A DNA stretch of 64,000 nucleotides from Gammaproteobacteria bacterium UBA7310 (GTDB lineage Bacteria > Pseudomonadota > Gammaproteobacteria > Pseudomonadales > Ketobacteraceae), in contig DKQK01000002.1 of NCBI GenBank assembly GCA_002471665.1, positions 34,952 to 98,951 on the forward strand. The letters run 5' to 3'. Shown here piece after piece: positions 62,081-64,000 of this stretch. The notes beneath the pieces are model-generated. The model was not told where the DNA came from. It saw only the letters and a program-made list of their open reading frames with translations, and did no database searches. Position numbers and translations under genes: made by a program. How positions within the stretch are numbered: the stretch's first letter is position 1; every line of letters starts with the position of its first letter.

Positions 62081-63316
62081 CTATACCGCCTGCAACGCAT
62101 TAATGGGTGTAATGCGGGCCACGCGCCAGGCCGGGAACACACTGACCAGCAACGTGCTGCCCATCACCACCAGGGCCGGAACCCCCATGGTGAACCAGGA
62201 AAACTCCCCCAGTAACCGATCAAAGCGAATGCCACCCATGTCAAAGCCCTGGGACAGTTGAATACCGTGATGAACGAAATAGGCGTTCACAGGCAACGCC
62301 AGTACAACACCCAGCACACAACCCAACACAGCCAGCAGCATGGCTTCCAATTGAATTAACCGAAACAACAACCCGGGCCGGGTGCCGATGGCTTTCAACA
62401 CACCAAACTCACGGGTGCGTTCCAGCGTACTCATCAGCACGGTGTTCAGTACACCGATGGACACAATAAACATAATGATGCCCATGGAAATGTACGTACC
62501 CTGCTTATCCGCCTGCATGCCATTGTAGAAACCCTGTTCCACCTCCTGCCAGGGCTTGACTGCCAGCGGCTGCTGTGGAACGCGGTGCGCCAGGTGTTCC
62601 TGTATGCGCTGCGCTGCGTCACGGGCATCAGCGGGCCGCTCCACCAACAGCGCCAGCTCATGAATACCCTGCGGCAAGCTGATGAAGTCGCGCATGGCGG
62701 TCAGGGGCAGATACACGTTCATACGCTCACTGGAATCTTCCGTTCCCACAATGGCACTCACCTGAAAAATATCATTGGCGATGGAACCGTCCGCCCCCTG
62801 GGAAATCAATACCAGTTCGTCACCCACCGATAGTTTCAGTGTCTGGGCCATGGCAAACCCCAGCATGGCCGGCCAATAGCCTGCCTCATTGACCTGATTC
62901 GGCAGCCACACACCCTGCTGCACTTTTTTTGCCAGCAATGTTGTGCGCGCTTCGCGCCCGGGATCGATGCCAATGACACTGGCCGGGGCGGATTTGTCTT
63001 CACCATAGGCCAGGGCCGGGCTGTACAGGCGCGGCGCGGCGGCTTTGATGTGGTAACGCAGCAGCATGGGCGGCAGCCAGTCGTCCACCTGTTGCATGCG
63101 CTTATGCAAGGCAGGGCGATCAAGATAGCCTGCCACATGGATCTGGATATGCCCGGTATGATCGCGGGTAAACAGATCGATGATGTTGTTGTAGGAGCCT
63201 TCGGAGAGTGACAGCGACAGACACAGCAGAAGATATCCGCCGCCCATACTGAGCAAGGTCAGCAAAGAACGTCGCCGCTGGCGCATGACGTTGCGAAACG
63301 CCAGTTTGAACAGCAT
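62081..63316 (-). CDS. FtsX/MacB-type ABC permease (first)
   Basis: A 411-aa permease beginning LFKLAFRNVMRQRRRSLLTLL, the LolC/LolE-like opening. A periplasmic domain follows, then C-terminal helices (IGVLNTVLMSTLERTREFGVLKAIG, whose final part is the coupling helix). Its ATG overlaps the TGA of the upstream LolA-like gene by one base (TGATG). It pairs with the next permease. Confidence 0.92.
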   Translation of the reverse strand: MLFKLAFRNVMRQRRRSLLTLLSMGGGYLLLCLSLSLSEGSYNNIIDLFTRDHTGHIQIHVAGYLDRPALHKRMQQVDDWLPPMLLRYHIKAAAPRLYSPALAYGEDKSAPASVIGIDPGREARTTLLAKKVQQGVWLPNQVNEAGYWPAMLGFAMAQTLKLSVGDELVLISQGADGSIANDIFQVSAIVGTEDSSERMNVYLPLTAMRDFISLPQGIHELALLVERPADARDAAQRIQEHLAHRVPQQPLAVKPWQEVEQGFYNGMQADKQGTYISMGIIMFIVSIGVLNTVLMSTLERTREFGVLKAIGTRPGLLFRLIQLEAMLLAVLGCVLGVVLALPVNAYFVHHGIQLSQGFDMGGIRFDRLLGEFSWFTMGVPALVVMGSTLLVSVFPAWRVARITPINALQAV

Positions 63317-64000
63317 CAGCGAAACCGTTTTTGCAAATTACGCAGGGTAAAAATATCGTCCTCCACCGGCACATCCAAGGTTAACGACTGATACCGTACC
63401 ACAGTCTTGTGGCCATCTTTATTGAGCGGTGTCATGGTCATGACCGAGGGCATTTCCCGGCCGGAAAAGGTTTTGTTCTCAGCAAACGTCATCACCCGTA
63501 CCCGCTCTCCCTGTTCATTGAAATAGGTTTGATCCACCGGCAGCAGCTTATCGCGACTCACCCGGATGACAATGCGGGCCCACACGGTAACCGTTTGGGT
63601 TCTGGGGATCAGCGTCAGCACATGTAAAGCGTCAGCCTCCTGCAGGGTCACGTGGTATTCTTCCACCAGGGATACTTCGCGCACCAGATCATCGTTGGTA
63701 AAATCCGACCCCATCCAGGCGCCCATCATCATGGACGGCGGCACCTTGATGACTTTATTGATCTTGGGGAAGTAATTCCACATTTCACGATCGATCTTCA
63801 GGGTGGCAACACCGCGGTCTTTTTTCGGCGACAGCACTCTGATAAAGGTATCTTCCATGCCCCGGGTCCAGGCTTCCAGCGCCATGGTGCGCTGCCAGTT
63901 GGGTGTCACGATTTCCATGGTCATGGTGGCATGGCTGCTGTCGGAGCGATACAGCTCATCGATTTTCCGCAGCAACGCCACCGCGTCCGGCTCGGATTGC
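63316..64000 (-). CDS. LolA-like outer membrane lipoprotein-sorting family protein (5' end outside window)
   Basis: The frame is open to the window edge with 227 codons; the start lies beyond 64000. It shows the conserved pattern of COG2834-type proteins related to LolA: HATMTMEIVTPNWQRTMALEAW, GVATLKIDREMWNYFPKINKVIKVP, MMMGAWMGSDFTNDDLVRE and late VMTMTPLNKDGHKT. This fold has a half-barrel lipid-binding cavity. Its stop overlaps the next permease start, so it leads a LolA-like, permease, permease, ATPase, OM-barrel operon. Unlike canonical Lol it probably carries a lipid or hydrophobic ligand other than lipoproteins; inference. Confidence 0.83.
   Translation of the reverse strand, partial: QSEPDAVALLRKIDELYRSDSSHATMTMEIVTPNWQRTMALEAWTRGMEDTFIRVLSPKKDRGVATLKIDREMWNYFPKINKVIKVPPSMMMGAWMGSDFTNDDLVREVSLVEEYHVTLQEADALHVLTLIPRTQTVTVWARIVIRVSRDKLLPVDQTYFNEQGERVRVMTFAENKTFSGREMPSVMTMTPLNKDGHKTVVRYQSLTLDVPVEDDIFTLRNLQKRFR

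Overview
The window looks like chromosomal DNA of a Gram-negative gammaproteobacterium of the marine, lipid- and hydrocarbon-using type. The Alcanivorax/Ketobacter/Marinobacter neighbourhood is my guess from gene content, not from any search. Supporting this are FimV, the arginine succinyltransferase (AST) pathway, a LetA/LetB-type MCE lipid transporter, an LpxL-type acyltransferase, RND pumps, CoaD plus an AlvinFd-type ferredoxin, MutM, and many fatty-acid or long-chain aldehyde/alcohol enzymes. GC content appears moderately high by eye. I saw no rRNA, tRNA, insertion sequence, prophage or CRISPR array.

Layout. 1-4.4 kb: a truncated alpha-dioxygenase-like haem peroxidase, divergent from a MalT/LAL-type LuxR regulator. 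4.4-6.2 kb: fimV. 6.4-11.1 kb: arginine catabolism, with astA-astD-astB as an overlapping minus-strand operon and astE inverted and tail-to-tail with astB. 11.2-17.5 kb: a FATP-type acyl-CoA synthetase, a six-MCE LetB-like protein with LetA split over two genes, a DUF1330 protein and a small lipoprotein. 17.6-21.9 kb: a BI-1 protein, a GNAT/HxlR pair divergent from a carboxymuconolactone decarboxylase-like gene across a double operator, an acyltransferase-3 protein, and an unrecognised 202-aa protein with papain-like sequence features. 22-29.4 kb: a large beta-propeller/cytochrome c fusion and two tandem 7TMR-DISM diguanylate cyclases. 29.7-36 kb: a PhaC-like hydrolase, an exported superoxide reductase, a DUF3365 haem protein, a TetR regulator, a lipase-like lipoprotein and a JmjC-type cupin.

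36-45.9 kb: an MMPL/RND exporter divergent from a coniferyl-type aldehyde dehydrogenase, a condensation-fold acyltransferase, a Tat lipoprotein plus GMC dehydrogenase pair, an LpxL-type acyltransferase and a CoA-pyrophosphatase-type Nudix enzyme. 45.9-50.2 kb: a GGDEF/EAL protein, a 52-aa membrane peptide, coaD and a ferredoxin. 50.2-57.4 kb: ggt, an RND adaptor/pump pair and a fusion of zinc ribbon, TM2 and pilin-like domains. 57.5-64 kb: a small two-cysteine membrane protein, mutM, and an overlapping operon encoding a LolA-like protein, two FtsX/MacB-type permeases, a LolD-like ATPase and an outer-membrane barrel.

Functionally, several genes could act on fatty acyl chains: alpha-dioxygenase to aldehyde, aldehyde dehydrogenase, acyl-CoA synthetase, condensation-fold acyltransferase, PhaC-like enzyme and lipase. 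Three envelope lipid-traffic or export systems (LetAB, MMPL exporter, Lol-like ABC operon) sit nearby. No single undescribed system stands out. The best candidates for follow-up are the zinc ribbon/TM2/pilin fusion, the 202-aa papain-like orphan, the split LetA with six-MCE LetB, and the double operator between the HxlR-type and CMD genes. Everything here was read by eye, and starts were moved inward where a better ribosome binding site or signal peptide was visible.
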